Positions 1-8,344 are shown, numbered from the stretch's first letter. The stretch: DNA of 44,214 nucleotides from Phycisphaerales bacterium (GCA_009781185.1 WQYP01000014.1:1-44214), one strand, 5' to 3'. Notes: generated by a model not told the origin, from the sequence alone. A program made the numbers and translations.

Positions 1-77
1 GCCGCGACCGTAAGGGAGCGATCCGTGCGACAATGCGGAGATAAAGCCTGTCGCTCCCTGACGGTCGCGGCTCTGAT
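1..77. repeat. Long palindromic element, copy 1
   Basis: Two arms of about 21 bases (1-21 and 51-71; GCCGCGACCGTAAGGGAGCG against its complement with one mismatch) enclose a 29-base loop. The same arms and an almost identical loop recur at 8492-8569. Conservation of the loop as well as the arms indicates a copied unit rather than a chance hairpin. It may continue to the left of the window. It could be a REP/MITE-like element or a structured transcript end. Confidence 0.7.
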
Positions 78-127
78 TTTCCGGGGCAATCGTCTGATTG
101 GCCATAAAAAATGGCCACACCCCGTTA

Positions 128-177
128 AATCGTCAAGTCGTCACGTCGTCACGTCGTCAAGGAACGACTTGACGATT
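128..177. repeat. Short-repeat hairpin in the pfk leader
   Basis: Perfect 14-base inverted arms, AATCGTCAAGTCGT at 128-141 and its complement at 164-177, enclose a 22-base loop made of repeated CGTCA units; more ACGACTTGA copies follow to about 195. It lies 53 bases upstream of the phosphofructokinase start, so it would be in its 5' leader if the promoter is farther left. It may equally be a low-complexity repeat common in this genome. Confidence 0.55.
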
Positions 178-230
178 GAACGACTTGATGACTTAATGAA
201 TGGAATGACATTTTTTTTGGAGAACCCTTC

Positions 231-1322
231 ATGTCGAACCGACGCATTGGAATTCTCACTGGTGGCGGCGATTGTCCCGGGCTCAATGCCGTCATTCGGG
301 CTGTGGTGAAAACTGCCACGACTCAGTACAACATGGAAGTCCTGGGCTTCCACGACTCCTACCGCGGTATTCTTGAAGAAAAGATCACGCAGCTCTCCTA
401 CGATGCGGTCTCGGGCATCCTGACCCGCGGCGGAACCATCCTGGGCACCAACAACAAAGACCGTCTCTTCGGCGTTTCCTACGGTCACGGCGACACCGAC
501 GCTGACAATCCCGAACTCCAAAAAGCCCGCGCCGTTCTGCAGCGTCACCACATCGAGGGCATCATCGTGATCGGCGGCGATGGCACACTCACGGTAGCCA
601 GCCATCTCCAAGCCGCCGGAATCCCCATCGTCGGCATCCCCAAAACCATCGACAACGACGTGCAATACACCGAAACCACCGTCGGCTTCGACACCGCCGT
701 CACCATCGCGACCGAGGCGATTGATCGTCTGCATTCCACGGCGGAGTCGCATCACCGGGCAATGGTGGTCGAAGTGATGGGGCGAACCGCGGGCTGGATT
801 GCGCTGACGTCCGGCATTGCCGGCGGCGGCGATGTTATTCTGCTGCCTGAGATGCCGTATTCGCTTGATGAGATATGCCGTTGTGTGAAACATCGCCATG
901 CGTCGGGTCGGCGATTCAGCATCATCGTTGCGGCCGAGGGGGCTCACGAGCCCGGCGGAACTGCCGTCACGTCCTCATCCAACAGCGCCGCCCATCCCAC
1001 GCGTCTGGGCGGCATCGGGGCTTTGCTGGCTTCGCAGATCGAAGAGGCCACCGGTATCGAGTCCCGCGCCACCGTCCTGGGCCATCTCCTTCGCGGCGGC
1101 GCGCCCACCTGGGAAGACCGTCTCCTGGGCACCCTCTACGGCCAGCACGCCGCCGCCCTCGCCGCTGCGGAAAAATGGGGGAAAGTCGTCGTGCTGCAAA
1201 ACCAAACCGTCAGCGAAGCCCCTCTGTCCCAAATCGCCAACGCCCCCCGCCGCGTCGAGCTGAATCATCCGTACGTCAAGATCGCGCAGGCGGTAGGCAT
1301 GAGCTTCGGTGTAAGAAGCTAA
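231..1322 (+). CDS. pfkA: 6-phosphofructokinase (PfkA family, group III/mixed type)
   Basis: Phosphorylates fructose 6-phosphate to the 1,6-bisphosphate in glycolysis. The 363-residue protein shows GGGDCPGLN (11-19), the phosphoryl-donor motif GGDGT (115-119), the catalytic PKTIDND (137-143) and the substrate motif MGRTAGWIA (183-191). In this family Gly at the GGDG position goes with ATP use, while Lys in PKTIDND is usual in pyrophosphate enzymes and group III ATP enzymes. The Gly/Lys pairing here therefore suggests an ATP-dependent group III enzyme, but the donor is not certain from sequence. The ATG has a GGAG about 7 bases upstream. The gene is followed 36 bases later by a pseudouridine synthase on the same strand, and may be cotranscribed with it. 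Confidence 0.93.
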   Translation: MSNRRIGILTGGGDCPGLNAVIRAVVKTATTQYNMEVLGFHDSYRGILEEKITQLSYDAVSGILTRGGTILGTNNKDRLFGVSYGHGDTDADNPELQKARAVLQRHHIEGIIVIGGDGTLTVASHLQAAGIPIVGIPKTIDNDVQYTETTVGFDTAVTIATEAIDRLHSTAESHHRAMVVEVMGRTAGWIALTSGIAGGGDVILLPEMPYSLDEICRCVKHRHASGRRFSIIVAAEGAHEPGGTAVTSSSNSAAHPTRLGGIGALLASQIEEATGIESRATVLGHLLRGGAPTWEDRLLGTLYGQHAAALAAAEKWGKVVVLQNQTVSEAPLSQIANAPRRVELNHPYVKIAQAVGMSFGVRS

Positions 1323-1358
1323 AAGCCCGGGGATTGCAATCCCTGGGCTTGGCGCCCC

Positions 1359-2126
1359 ATGAAAAAAAACGCTTATTCCATCCTCCACCAAGACACCGCC
1401 ATCCTCGCGATTAACAAGCCGCCCGAGCTTGCGGTCCTTCCCGGGCGTGGGCGGTCCTGCTGCCTGCTTGACCTCCTGAAGGCCGATCTCGCACTCACCT
1501 CCGCCCCCTTGCCCGTCCACCGTCTCGACGCGGGCACCTCCGGCATCATTCTCTTCGCACTCACTCCAGATGCCCACAAACACCTCTCTATCCAATTCCA
1601 CTCCCGCTCTGTCACCAAGGAATATCTCGCTCTCGTCCGCGGAATTCCGCTGCAGGAATCCGGCTCGATTAACCTTCCCATCGGCCAGGACCCGAAAAAC
1701 AAGAACCGCATGCTCATCCGTGGCCAGGACGCCAAAAAGTCCCGCACGAACTGGATCGTCGAACAACGCTTCAACGCTCGCGGACGGGATGCCCGTGCCA
1801 CTGTGACGCTGCTCAAGGTTCTTCCCATCACCGGGCGTCGCCATCAGATTCGTGTTCACCTCAAAGCCATCGGCTATCCCCTCGCCGTCGATCCCCTCTA
1901 CGGCGGAGAATGCGGGGAGAGAGAGGGGGGGCTGCTGCTGAGCGAATTCAAACGCCATTACAAGCTTGCCAAACATACCCAGGAGCGTCCGCTCATCGCT
2001 CGCCTCACGCTCCACGCTCACCAACTGACCTTCCAGCACCCCACCACAAACGAACCACTGACTCTGACCGCTCCGTTGCCAAAGGATTTCCGCAGCACCC
2101 TCGCCGCCTTGAAAAAATGGGCGTGA
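1359..2126 (+). CDS. RluA-family RNA pseudouridine synthase
   Basis: Isomerises uridine to pseudouridine in rRNA or tRNA; the exact target site cannot be read from sequence. The 255-residue protein has the family signature HRLDAGTSG at residues 54-62, with D57 as the expected catalytic aspartate, and the later segment GRRHQIRVHLKAIGYPLAVDPLYGG typical of RluA/RluC/RluD catalytic domains. No N-terminal S4 domain is present; the protein starts directly with the catalytic domain (ILHQDTAILAINKPP). It sits 36 bases after the phosphofructokinase gene on the same strand. There is an Arg/Gly-rich insertion (GECGEREGG) before the final segment. The family call is secure, the subfamily is not. Confidence 0.88.
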   Translation: MKKNAYSILHQDTAILAINKPPELAVLPGRGRSCCLLDLLKADLALTSAPLPVHRLDAGTSGIILFALTPDAHKHLSIQFHSRSVTKEYLALVRGIPLQESGSINLPIGQDPKNKNRMLIRGQDAKKSRTNWIVEQRFNARGRDARATVTLLKVLPITGRRHQIRVHLKAIGYPLAVDPLYGGECGEREGGLLLSEFKRHYKLAKHTQERPLIARLTLHAHQLTFQHPTTNEPLTLTAPLPKDFRSTLAALKKWA

Positions 2127-2238
2127 AAGAGCTTTGCGAGGAATCGCAAGGCTATTTCCACGATCCCAAAGAAAAGCTGCGCCCCCACGCGCAGCCTCTC
2201 TTACTCAACGAGCCATCAAACCATTCGTTAATAACACA

Positions 2239-2535
2239 TCAGTAACGTCCGCGTCCTCCCCCGCCACCGGTCCCCCGCGAGCGATCCTCACGCGGCTTGG
2301 CTTCGTTCACCGTCAACGCCCGTCCGCTGTGCTGCTGACCATTGAGCGCCGTGATCGCCGCCTGCGCTTCCGCATCCGAGCCCATCTCCACAAAACCAAA
2401 CCCTTTCGAACGCCCTGTGTCGCGATCCTGGATGATCTGCACGCTCTCCACTTTCCCGTGCTGCGAGAAGAGTTGCTCCAAGGCGACATTGTCCACGTCA
2501 TAACTCAGGTTACCCACGTACAGCTTCTTACCCAT
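2239..2535 (-). CDS. RRM-domain RNA-binding protein
   Basis: A small protein with one RNA recognition motif followed by a Gly/Arg-rich tail, like the cold-inducible RRM proteins of cyanobacteria and planctomycetes. RNP2 is LYVGNL near the N-terminus and RNP1 is KGFGFVEM near residue 45. The tail ends GGGGGRGRY, typical of RNA-chaperone-like proteins. The ATG at 2535 is preferred over a TTG four codons upstream because the GGAG ribosome site lies between the two and sits about 7 bases before the ATG. It is convergent with the upstream pseudouridine synthase and divergent from the next gene. A role in RNA folding or cold adaptation is an inference from the family. Confidence 0.9.
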   Translation of the reverse strand: MGKKLYVGNLSYDVDNVALEQLFSQHGKVESVQIIQDRDTGRSKGFGFVEMGSDAEAQAAITALNGQQHSGRALTVNEAKPREDRSRGTGGGGGRGRY

Positions 2536-2861
2536 GTGTTTCTCCAATTAGCTCCGTCCAAACTCGAACACCAACCAACGATGCAATGATAGGCATCATC
2601 CGTGGGGCAAGGTCAAGTATTGTCAGCCTCCGGCCCCCCCTTCCCCAACTCTGCCGGGGATTGGCTCAGCGATCACCAATCTCTGGCTCTGCCGGACAGC
2701 CACCACTGCCGCCATTGTGGAAGCCCGGCGCACCGTTACGTCGATGCAGGGCGAGATTCGCAGGCTTGGAACCACCAACCCCACAGGTTCAGACCAACAT
2801 CACTCCGGCGGACGATGAGCATGCCACTCCGCACGCGGTGCCTATCATTGGCGGACTGGTG

Positions 2862-4064
2862 ATGAAGATGTTCATTCCAAAGTTGGGCGGAATCACCACC
2901 CCAATCATTTCCGCCTGCGTCGTTAGTGTCGACGCGATGGTCACTCGGTTGCAAAACGGCATTCAAGCTGAGATCGACGAATTAAATCTTGACGATGTGA
3001 CGCTAATTGACTTCGTAGAACGCTGGCCGAACGCCATCAATCTTGAGACCTTTGTGACCGAGCGTCTGAACGAATCCTGGCCGATGGCCCCCATTGATCC
3101 GACTGTCGAACCTGATTTTCACCCCCCAATCCTTCGTGTGCTGCGATCCAATAATGACTCTCAGAACACCGGACCACTCAGTCGGCATACTTCCCGGTGG
3201 CTGTACGATAGAGCTTGTGGAAATCCTCGCGGCTGGCCGTCCGGGAAAATGCCGGAGGTTAAGATCAACGTTCCCTGCCCGATCAAGGCCCTCCAGAACT
3301 TCAGCCGCTGCGACGCCCTCAGCGTCACTGTGAAGATCAACGACACCGTCAGCAGCACCAGCAGTGCCTGGCATCTGCTGCCCCACCACCAGAAAGTCGC
3401 GTCGAACCGTCGCCTGGTCATCCTCAATCCCGGCCACGTCATGGACTTCAACGATCCGCAATATCCCTGTGACGCCCGGACGATCGACGCCTTGCTGGCC
3501 AATGGCTACTCGGTTCTGGCCATGCTCATGCCGCTGGATGGCCTGGGCAAGGTCTGCCCTCACGACAACCTATTCACATATCCATTTACCGACGGCAGTG
3601 CATTCAAGATTTTCTTCGAGCCCATCGCTGCCAACCTGAATTACCTGCGAACCCGCTCCGCCGAGGATTCTTTCCCATCCTACACCGATTTTAACATGGT
3701 CGGCCTTTCCGGCGGCGGCTGGACTGCCACCCTCTACCCAGCCATCGACCCGACCATCAGGGTCAGCATTCAGGTGGCCGGCACTTTGCCGATTTACCTG
3801 CGCCGGACGCGAGCCACCTGGGGCGACTTGGAACAAACCTGCTCCGCTTTCTACTCTCTGGCAGGCTATCAGGATCTCTATTGTCTGGCTTCCTACGGGC
3901 CGGGCCGCAAGCACGTCCAGATTCTGCCACGCAAGGACACTTGTTTTGAAACCTCCGCTTGGCACACCGCCAACAACACCACCCAACGCGGCATCGACTG
4001 GCAATTCAAAATCGACGACGCGAGAATTAAACTCAAATCAATCGCCCCTAATTTAGGCGAGTGA
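2862..4064 (+). CDS. Putative alpha/beta-hydrolase-fold protein
   Basis: A protein of about 400 residues, not assigned to a named family. The best clue is the nucleophile-elbow-like motif GLSGGGWTATLYPA in the C-terminal half, preceded by LVILNPGHVMDF and a strand-helix pattern (ALLANGYSVLAMLMPLDG) usual in alpha/beta hydrolases; a late His in SAWHTANN could complete a triad. The reading frame is open from 2586, but the first 90 codons there are Pro/Arg-rich and unconvincing, so the ATG at 2862 is preferred. Another frame between about 2650 and 2817 gives a more protein-like segment (SAITNLWLCRTATTAAIVEA), so an N-terminal frameshift is possible. Substrate unknown; no signal peptide seen. Confidence 0.6.
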   Translation: MKMFIPKLGGITTPIISACVVSVDAMVTRLQNGIQAEIDELNLDDVTLIDFVERWPNAINLETFVTERLNESWPMAPIDPTVEPDFHPPILRVLRSNNDSQNTGPLSRHTSRWLYDRACGNPRGWPSGKMPEVKINVPCPIKALQNFSRCDALSVTVKINDTVSSTSSAWHLLPHHQKVASNRRLVILNPGHVMDFNDPQYPCDARTIDALLANGYSVLAMLMPLDGLGKVCPHDNLFTYPFTDGSAFKIFFEPIAANLNYLRTRSAEDSFPSYTDFNMVGLSGGGWTATLYPAIDPTIRVSIQVAGTLPIYLRRTRATWGDLEQTCSAFYSLAGYQDLYCLASYGPGRKHVQILPRKDTCFETSAWHTANNTTQRGIDWQFKIDDARIKLKSIAPNLGE

Positions 4065-4071
4065 CGGGGCG

Positions 4072-4698
4072 CTAGTTTCGCCCCAACCACACGATATATT
4101 CCACATTCCCCTTCTGCCCCTCAATCGGACTTTTCACAATCCCTTTCACCAGCCATCCCATCGTTTCGATCTGCCTAACCACTTCCCTCAGCACCGCCTC
4201 GCTCTGTTCCGACGTCAGCACGCCTCGCTGCACCTTTGCCGCCTCACTCTCATAATGCGGCTTCACCAATGACAGTACGTCCCCTCCTCCCGCCAGAAAC
4301 CCCGCCACCACCGGCAAAATCTTCTCCTGCCTCGTCCACCCCACATCCACCGCCACCATCTCGATCTTCTCATCAGAGAAGGGGGGGGACGGAAAACTCA
4401 CATGCAACGCATTGGTCCGCTCTCGTACCACCACGCGCGGATCTTTCCGCAACTTCCACGCCAGCACCCCATACGCCGTATCCACCGCGTAGACCTTCGC
4501 CGCCCCATGCTGCAAAAGACAATCCGTAAACCCACCCACATTCGCCCCCAGATCTGCGCACACCCGCCCTTTGACATCCACCCCGAACGTCCGAATTGCC
4601 GCATCCAATTTCTCCCCCGCCCGCGAAACAAACGACCGATGTGGAATTTGGTGATCTGGCAATCTGGTGATTTGGTGATTTGTTTTTTTTTCAATCAC
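4072..4698 (-). CDS. TlyA-like rRNA 2'-O-methyltransferase, S4 domain missing
   Basis: Matches the methyltransferase half of TlyA/FtsJ-type enzymes, which methylate ribosomal RNA ribose using S-adenosylmethionine. Seen: SFVSRAGEKLDAAI, then the SAM-binding CADLGANVGGFTDCLL, the acidic strand end VYAVD, and the late LVKPHYES and VEYIVWLGRN strands. TlyA proteins are about 270 residues with an N-terminal S4 RNA-binding domain; here the family match begins at once with the methyltransferase and the protein is about 200 residues. The first 20 codons from the GTG at 4698 are translated repeat DNA (NHQITRLPDHQIP), so the true start is unclear and the S4 part has been lost or replaced. Confidence 0.75.
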   Translation of the reverse strand: MIEKKTNHQITRLPDHQIPHRSFVSRAGEKLDAAIRTFGVDVKGRVCADLGANVGGFTDCLLQHGAAKVYAVDTAYGVLAWKLRKDPRVVVRERTNALHVSFPSPPFSDEKIEMVAVDVGWTRQEKILPVVAGFLAGGGDVLSLVKPHYESEAAKVQRGVLTSEQSEAVLREVVRQIETMGWLVKGIVKSPIEGQKGNVEYIVWLGRN

Positions 4699-4728
4699 CC
4701 AATCACCAGATTAGCAGATCACCAGATC
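4647..4728. repeat. Low-complexity inverted repeat (TGATCTGG/AATCACCA units)
   Basis: Left arm (about 4647-4682) and right arm (about 4693-4728) are built from short units of the type CTGGTGAT and TTGGTGAT and are largely complementary, separated by a run of nine T. It forms a long imperfect hairpin between rpsT and the TlyA-like gene, both on the minus strand. It lies directly after rpsT and supplies the apparent N-terminus of the next gene. It may act as a transcript end for rpsT or be an inserted microsatellite. Confidence 0.65.
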
Positions 4729-4733
4729 AGAAA

Positions 4734-5003
4734 TCACTTCGCGGCGAGCTTATTGATTTTCCGCGCCAACTTACTCTTCCGCCGCGCTGCGGTGTTTTTA
4801 TGAATGGCGCCCCGGCTCGACATGCGATCCAGCACCACCTGTGCTTTCTTGAGTTCTTCGAGTGACGCGGTCTTATCTCCGCCGCCGACCACCGACTGAA
4901 ACTTCTTGAGTCCCAGCCGGATCACGCGTTTGCGATCTCGATTCTGCTGACGCCGTTTAGCCGACTGACGAATTCGTTTCTTCGCTGACAACGTATGAGC
5001 CAC
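4734..5003 (-). CDS. rpsT: 30S ribosomal protein S20
   Basis: Binds 16S rRNA early in assembly of the small ribosomal subunit. The 89-residue protein shows the S20 pattern: AHTLSAKKRIRQSAKRRQQN at the N-terminus, then the long basic helix, and the typical end GAIHKNTAARRKSKLARKINKL. The GTG at 5003 is chosen because it gives the usual MAxxxSAKKR start and lies nine bases after AGGAG; a TTG two codons earlier would leave only three bases. No ribosomal neighbour is adjacent, as is normal for rpsT. Confidence 0.95.
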   Translation of the reverse strand: MAHTLSAKKRIRQSAKRRQQNRDRKRVIRLGLKKFQSVVGGGDKTASLEELKKAQVVLDRMSSRGAIHKNTAARRKSKLARKINKLAAK

Positions 5004-5172
5004 GAGCAATATCTCCTAAGACCCCGCATTTTCTGTTCATACCGCCAAGCGAGGGGGTGGCACGGCGGGGAAACCATCCATTATCATCTCACCCCACCAC
5101 TTTTTCAAGCCATTCACAAACGTTTATGTCGCCGCCGATCATGGCCGCCACGACCGCGATACTGTACAATCA

Positions 5173-5624
5173 TGAATATGACTTTGCGAAGTTCAATAAT
5201 TCCCGCATTTCGAGCGGATGGCTATCTCCCTGAGGGGCTGTACGTCGCATCGGAGGCGGACATCATCTTTCGGTTTGGCAAATTGACTTGGCGACGCACT
5301 GAACTTGTAATCAGACTTCGACGATGGATAGAATTAGCAAGAGCGGTATCCGCGCGGCGTCTGCTCGTGGGCGGCAGCTTTGTTACCTCAAAGCCGAACC
5401 CCGGTGACGTTGATGCGGCGATCTGGTTGCCGCCGGATTTCCGGGAACAGGTCGCCCGCGGCGTAGACGCAGCGTTGGAACTGGATAATATGCTTCTCAC
5501 ACGCCAACCGGAGGAAATTTTCGCAGTGCAAGATCAGGACGATTGGAATTGGCATGTAAAGTTCTTCAGTCGGACGCGTATAGCGAGTGAACCATGCAAG
5601 GGACTCGTGGAGGTGCGGTTGTGA
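5173..5624 (+). CDS. DUF6932-like nucleotidyltransferase-fold protein
   Basis: A protein of 150 residues resembling DUF6932, a group with a minimal nucleotidyltransferase fold. Seen: IPAFRADGYLPEGLY (10-24), a helix RRWIELARAVSARRLL, then GGSFVTSKPNPGDVD (67-81), which has the GS...DVD arrangement of polymerase-beta-type nucleotidyltransferases. The substrate is unknown. The stop codon overlaps the GTG start of the next gene (GTGA) with a strong GGAGG site, which is the coupling typical of two-gene toxin-antitoxin-like units. The ATG at 5173 is chosen because the family match starts there; the same frame is open farther left but not convincing. Confidence 0.65.
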
Positions 5625-6163
5625 TTACGAATACTACCGAATATGAGATGGCTCAGGAAGAGATACGACTGCTTGAAGAGCGTCTGAGTCAATTGGTGCA
5701 GAATCACAATCCGCAAGAGAAGGGTTACACCAAGGCCGGGATTCGCAAGATGATCGCGCGTATTCACGAAGAGCTGGCGCTGTACGAAGGCGGACGAGAA
5801 GCCGCTCCTTCCGGATCGAAAGACGCATCGGTCACACATCTGGGACCAAGATCGTCTCAGGCCGGTGGTCCCCCCCGTTCCAGCCACCCGTGGAGGAGAG
5901 GTGAAGAAGAAGTTGCGTTTGATGGTGCAGCCGCCGTAGTAGGTGGAGTAGCAGGTACAGCTCTCAATGGAACCGCCATTGGCGCTGCAGCGTCAAGACC
6001 TTCAATAGGAATAGGCGCAAAAGCTGGACTCGCAGTAGCGGCAGCCTGTCCTCCACTTGTTCTTATAGGAGGTGCAGCAGCGATAATCTGGTGGGTGTTC
6101 CATCATTGTCCAGAACGGGACACTCATGCCACAAACAAGGAGGACAACGTACCACAGACCTGA
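5621..6163 (+). CDS. Helical N-terminal domain fused to a glycine-zipper membrane-like domain
   Basis: A protein of about 180 residues in two parts. Residues 1 to about 60 (ITNTTEYEMAQEEIRLLEER... RKMIARIHEELALYE) form a helical, charged domain that resembles the small partners often encoded next to DUF6932-type proteins. After a Pro/Ser/Gly linker comes a Gly/Ala-rich hydrophobic domain (AAAVVGGVAGTALNGTAIGA ... CPPLVLIGGAAAIIWWVF) with glycine-zipper spacing and a predicted membrane hairpin. The GTG start is set by overlap with the upstream stop and GGAGG seven bases before it. The hydrophobic domain is duplicated in the next gene. Function unknown; a membrane-active effector is an inference. 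Confidence 0.6.
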   Translation: MITNTTEYEMAQEEIRLLEERLSQLVQNHNPQEKGYTKAGIRKMIARIHEELALYEGGREAAPSGSKDASVTHLGPRSSQAGGPPRSSHPWRRGEEEVAFDGAAAVVGGVAGTALNGTAIGAAASRPSIGIGAKAGLAVAAACPPLVLIGGAAAIIWWVFHHCPERDTHATNKEDNVPQT

Positions 6164-6184
6164 GATCGAGATTACCTAAGATCT

Positions 6185-6625
6185 ATGGTGTCCCTGCCCA
6201 CCCACCAATGCGTCATCGCTGTAAGATACGGCGCGACAAATGTAAAGATTTCGTTAATGCTAAAAAAACAAGGTTTTTTAATCTTGACGCCAGAGGTATT
6301 TCGTGCGCTACTTCACGCTGAAGCAGCGGTGTTGTTGCTTCATGAACTGTCTTTCTTACTATCTGCGAAAGGAGAAGTGCCATTGTCGAGAAGTGAAGAT
6401 GAAGTTGGGCTCGGTGGTGCAACGGCCGTAGTGAGTGGAGTAGCAGGTACAGCTCTCCAGGGAACCGCCATTGGCGCTGGTGCAACATCAATGCTAAGTA
6501 GTGCAGCAGGAGCTTCTGTGGGAGCAAAAGCTGGACTCGCATTAGCGGTAGCCTGTCCTCCGCTTGCTATTGTAGGAGGTGCAGCAGCGGTAATCTGGTG
6601 GGTGATCCGTCAATCAAAGAAGTGA
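6185..6625 (+). CDS. Second glycine-zipper protein (paralogue of the preceding C-terminus)
   Basis: The C-terminal 75 residues repeat the hydrophobic domain of the gene before it (TAVVSGVAGTALQGTAIGAG ... AKAGLALAVACPPLAIVGGA, then AVIWWVIRQ), and the DNA of the two copies is nearly identical over long stretches (for example 5945-5985 against 6429-6469). This points to a recent tandem duplication with an offset of about 484 bases. The N-terminal 70 residues are not related to the first copy and not recognised. The start is uncertain: ATG 6185, ATG 6257, or a TTG near 6384 preceded by GGAGA. It is convergent with gltX. Confidence 0.5.
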   Translation: MVSLPTHQCVIAVRYGATNVKISLMLKKQGFLILTPEVFRALLHAEAAVLLLHELSFLLSAKGEVPLSRSEDEVGLGGATAVVSGVAGTALQGTAIGAGATSMLSSAAGASVGAKAGLALAVACPPLAIVGGAAAVIWWVIRQSKK

Positions 6626-6643
6626 TGAATTTTATTTTGCCTC

Positions 6644-6707
6644 AAGCCCCGCCAAGGGTGTCTATGTCGACTGGCCAGTTGGTGTAGATGTCTCTGACGG
6701 GGCTTTT
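6644..6707 (+). terminator. Terminator-like stem between convergent genes
   Basis: AAGCCCCG (6644-6651) pairs with CGGGGCTT (6698-6705), followed by a short T run. The long loop contains its own small palindrome ACTGGCCAGT (6670-6679). It sits between the plus-strand glycine-zipper gene and the end of gltX, where a bidirectional terminator would be expected. The large loop makes the call moderate. Confidence 0.45.
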
Positions 6708-6721
6708 CCCTTATTCACACC

Positions 6722-8344
6722 CTACCCCAACATCCGTTCCATTCTGCCAATAGCCTTCTCCCGCCCCAGCAAAACCAGCGTCTCCAGCAACGGCGGCGTC
6801 ACCGCCCCCCCACTCACCGCCACCCGTATCGGCTGCGCCGCCGCTCCGCGTTTTCCGCCACTCTCCACACCAAGCTCTAAGATGCGATCATGCGCCCCCT
6901 GCAACCCCAACTTCGTCCATTCCTTTACACCCTTCAATATCTCCAACGACGCCCGCAGCAATTCCATCCCATTCCCGCCTTTCACATGCTTCTCCACCGC
7001 CTTCGGATCCATCCGCGGCTCCTCAAAGAAGAACCGCGAATTCTCCGCCATTTCCGCAAGCGTCACCATCCGCTCCTGATACATCCCCAGCAACTCCCGC
7101 ACAACCTCCGCACTCGCCGTCTTCAGCGGATAATCCGTCACCGCATTGAACGACGCTACCGCCTCCACCAGTCGCTCGATCGAAGCCTTCCGAATATACT
7201 CTCCGTTCATCCACGCCAGCTTTTTGCGATCAAACCGTCCCGGCGTTTTCTGAATCCCCTCCAGCGAAAACAGCTCCAGCATCTCCTGCTTCGACATAAT
7301 CTCCCGATCCCCGCCCGGCGACCATCCCACCAGCGCCACGAAATTCAGCAGAGCTTCGGGCAAATACCCCGACCGCCGAAAATCCTGCACATCAATCTCC
7401 GGCAACCTGGTCCCCGTCACAGCAGCCAATTTCACCGCGATCTCCACCGCATCGCTCTTTTTCGCTATAAACTCCTGCACAACCTTCACCTCTACTCCCG
7501 CCTTCGCCGCAAGTTCCGCAAAATCCTTTACGCCAGTCTTTTGAATATCCGCCCGCACCGCCTTCGCCTTCTCGCGCTTAGACATCTTCGTATTATCCAT
7601 ATTAAAAACCAGCGGCAAATGCCCGTGCAGCGGCGCCTCCCATCCCAACGCCCCATACAACCCCAAATGTTTAAATGTGTTCATTAAATGCTCTTGCGCC
7701 CGGAGCACATGCGTGATGCCCATGTAATGATCGTCGATCACGACCGCGAAGTGATATGTCGGGAAGCCATCGGACTTGCGGATGACGATGTCATCGTGCT
7801 CTTCGCCCTTCACGGTCACATCGCCGAGGATCAAATCGTGCACCGTGATGTCCTTGTACGGCATCGCAAAGCGCACTACCGGCTTGACCCCCTCCTGCGG
7901 CACAAGCTGCCGCCCCGCCATGTCCCTGCGATAGCGAAACGGCTTTTTTGCTTTCTCCGCCACCTGCCTCATCGCCGCCAGTTGCGCCGGCGACTCATAT
8001 GCTTCATACGCCAATCCCTTCGCCAGAAGCTCCTGCAAATGCTTATCATAAATATCTAGTCGCATCGACTGAAAATAGTCATTTTTTTCCGCCCCCACCA
8101 CAGGTCCTTCATCCCAGGTCATTCCCAGCCACAGCATATCCTGCAGAATCCCAGCCGCCGATTCTGCCGTCGATCGCACCTGATCCGTATCCTCGATCCG
8201 CAGCACAAACCGCCCCCCTTCCCCCTGTCCTCCCCCACTTTTCGCCTGCTGCGCAAAGAGATACGAATACAACGCCGTACGTGCTCCACCCACATGCAAA
8301 AACCCCGTCGGCGAAGGTGCAAATCGCGTTTTAACCACGTTCAT
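6722..8344 (-). CDS. gltX: Glutamate--tRNA ligase
   Basis: Charges tRNA-Glu (and possibly tRNA-Gln in organisms using the amidotransferase route) with glutamate. The 540-residue class I synthetase shows FAPSPTGFLHVGGARTAL near the N-terminus (HIGH-like element at 15-21), RFVLRIEDTD (45-54), a VLRAQEHL segment (213-220) where most family members have a VIRG-type motif, and the KMSKR loop at 253-257. The C-terminal anticodon-binding region is helical and of normal length. A short Gly-rich insertion (KSGGGQGEGG, 35-44) follows the first motif. The start MNVVKTRFAPSPTG is as expected for the family. It is flanked on its upstream side by the nested palindromic element. Confidence 0.95.
   Translation of the reverse strand: MNVVKTRFAPSPTGFLHVGGARTALYSYLFAQQAKSGGGQGEGGRFVLRIEDTDQVRSTAESAAGILQDMLWLGMTWDEGPVVGAEKNDYFQSMRLDIYDKHLQELLAKGLAYEAYESPAQLAAMRQVAEKAKKPFRYRRDMAGRQLVPQEGVKPVVRFAMPYKDITVHDLILGDVTVKGEEHDDIVIRKSDGFPTYHFAVVIDDHYMGITHVLRAQEHLMNTFKHLGLYGALGWEAPLHGHLPLVFNMDNTKMSKREKAKAVRADIQKTGVKDFAELAAKAGVEVKVVQEFIAKKSDAVEIAVKLAAVTGTRLPEIDVQDFRRSGYLPEALLNFVALVGWSPGGDREIMSKQEMLELFSLEGIQKTPGRFDRKKLAWMNGEYIRKASIERLVEAVASFNAVTDYPLKTASAEVVRELLGMYQERMVTLAEMAENSRFFFEEPRMDPKAVEKHVKGGNGMELLRASLEILKGVKEWTKLGLQGAHDRILELGVESGGKRGAAAQPIRVAVSGGAVTPPLLETLVLLGREKAIGRMERMLG

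Noticed and set aside
141..947. Long minus-strand frame opposite phosphofructokinase
   Set aside because: It is a shadow of the strongly supported pfkA frame; its protein is Gly/Asp/Val-rich with no recognisable pattern.
975..2039. A 354-codon minus-strand frame across pfkA and the pseudouridine synthase
   Set aside because: It covers parts of two well-supported plus-strand genes and has no ribosome site or family pattern.
126..4728. Short repeat blocks (128-177, 4647-4728) as a CRISPR array
   Set aside because: There are no unique spacers of constant length and no cas genes; the units are simple low-complexity repeats.
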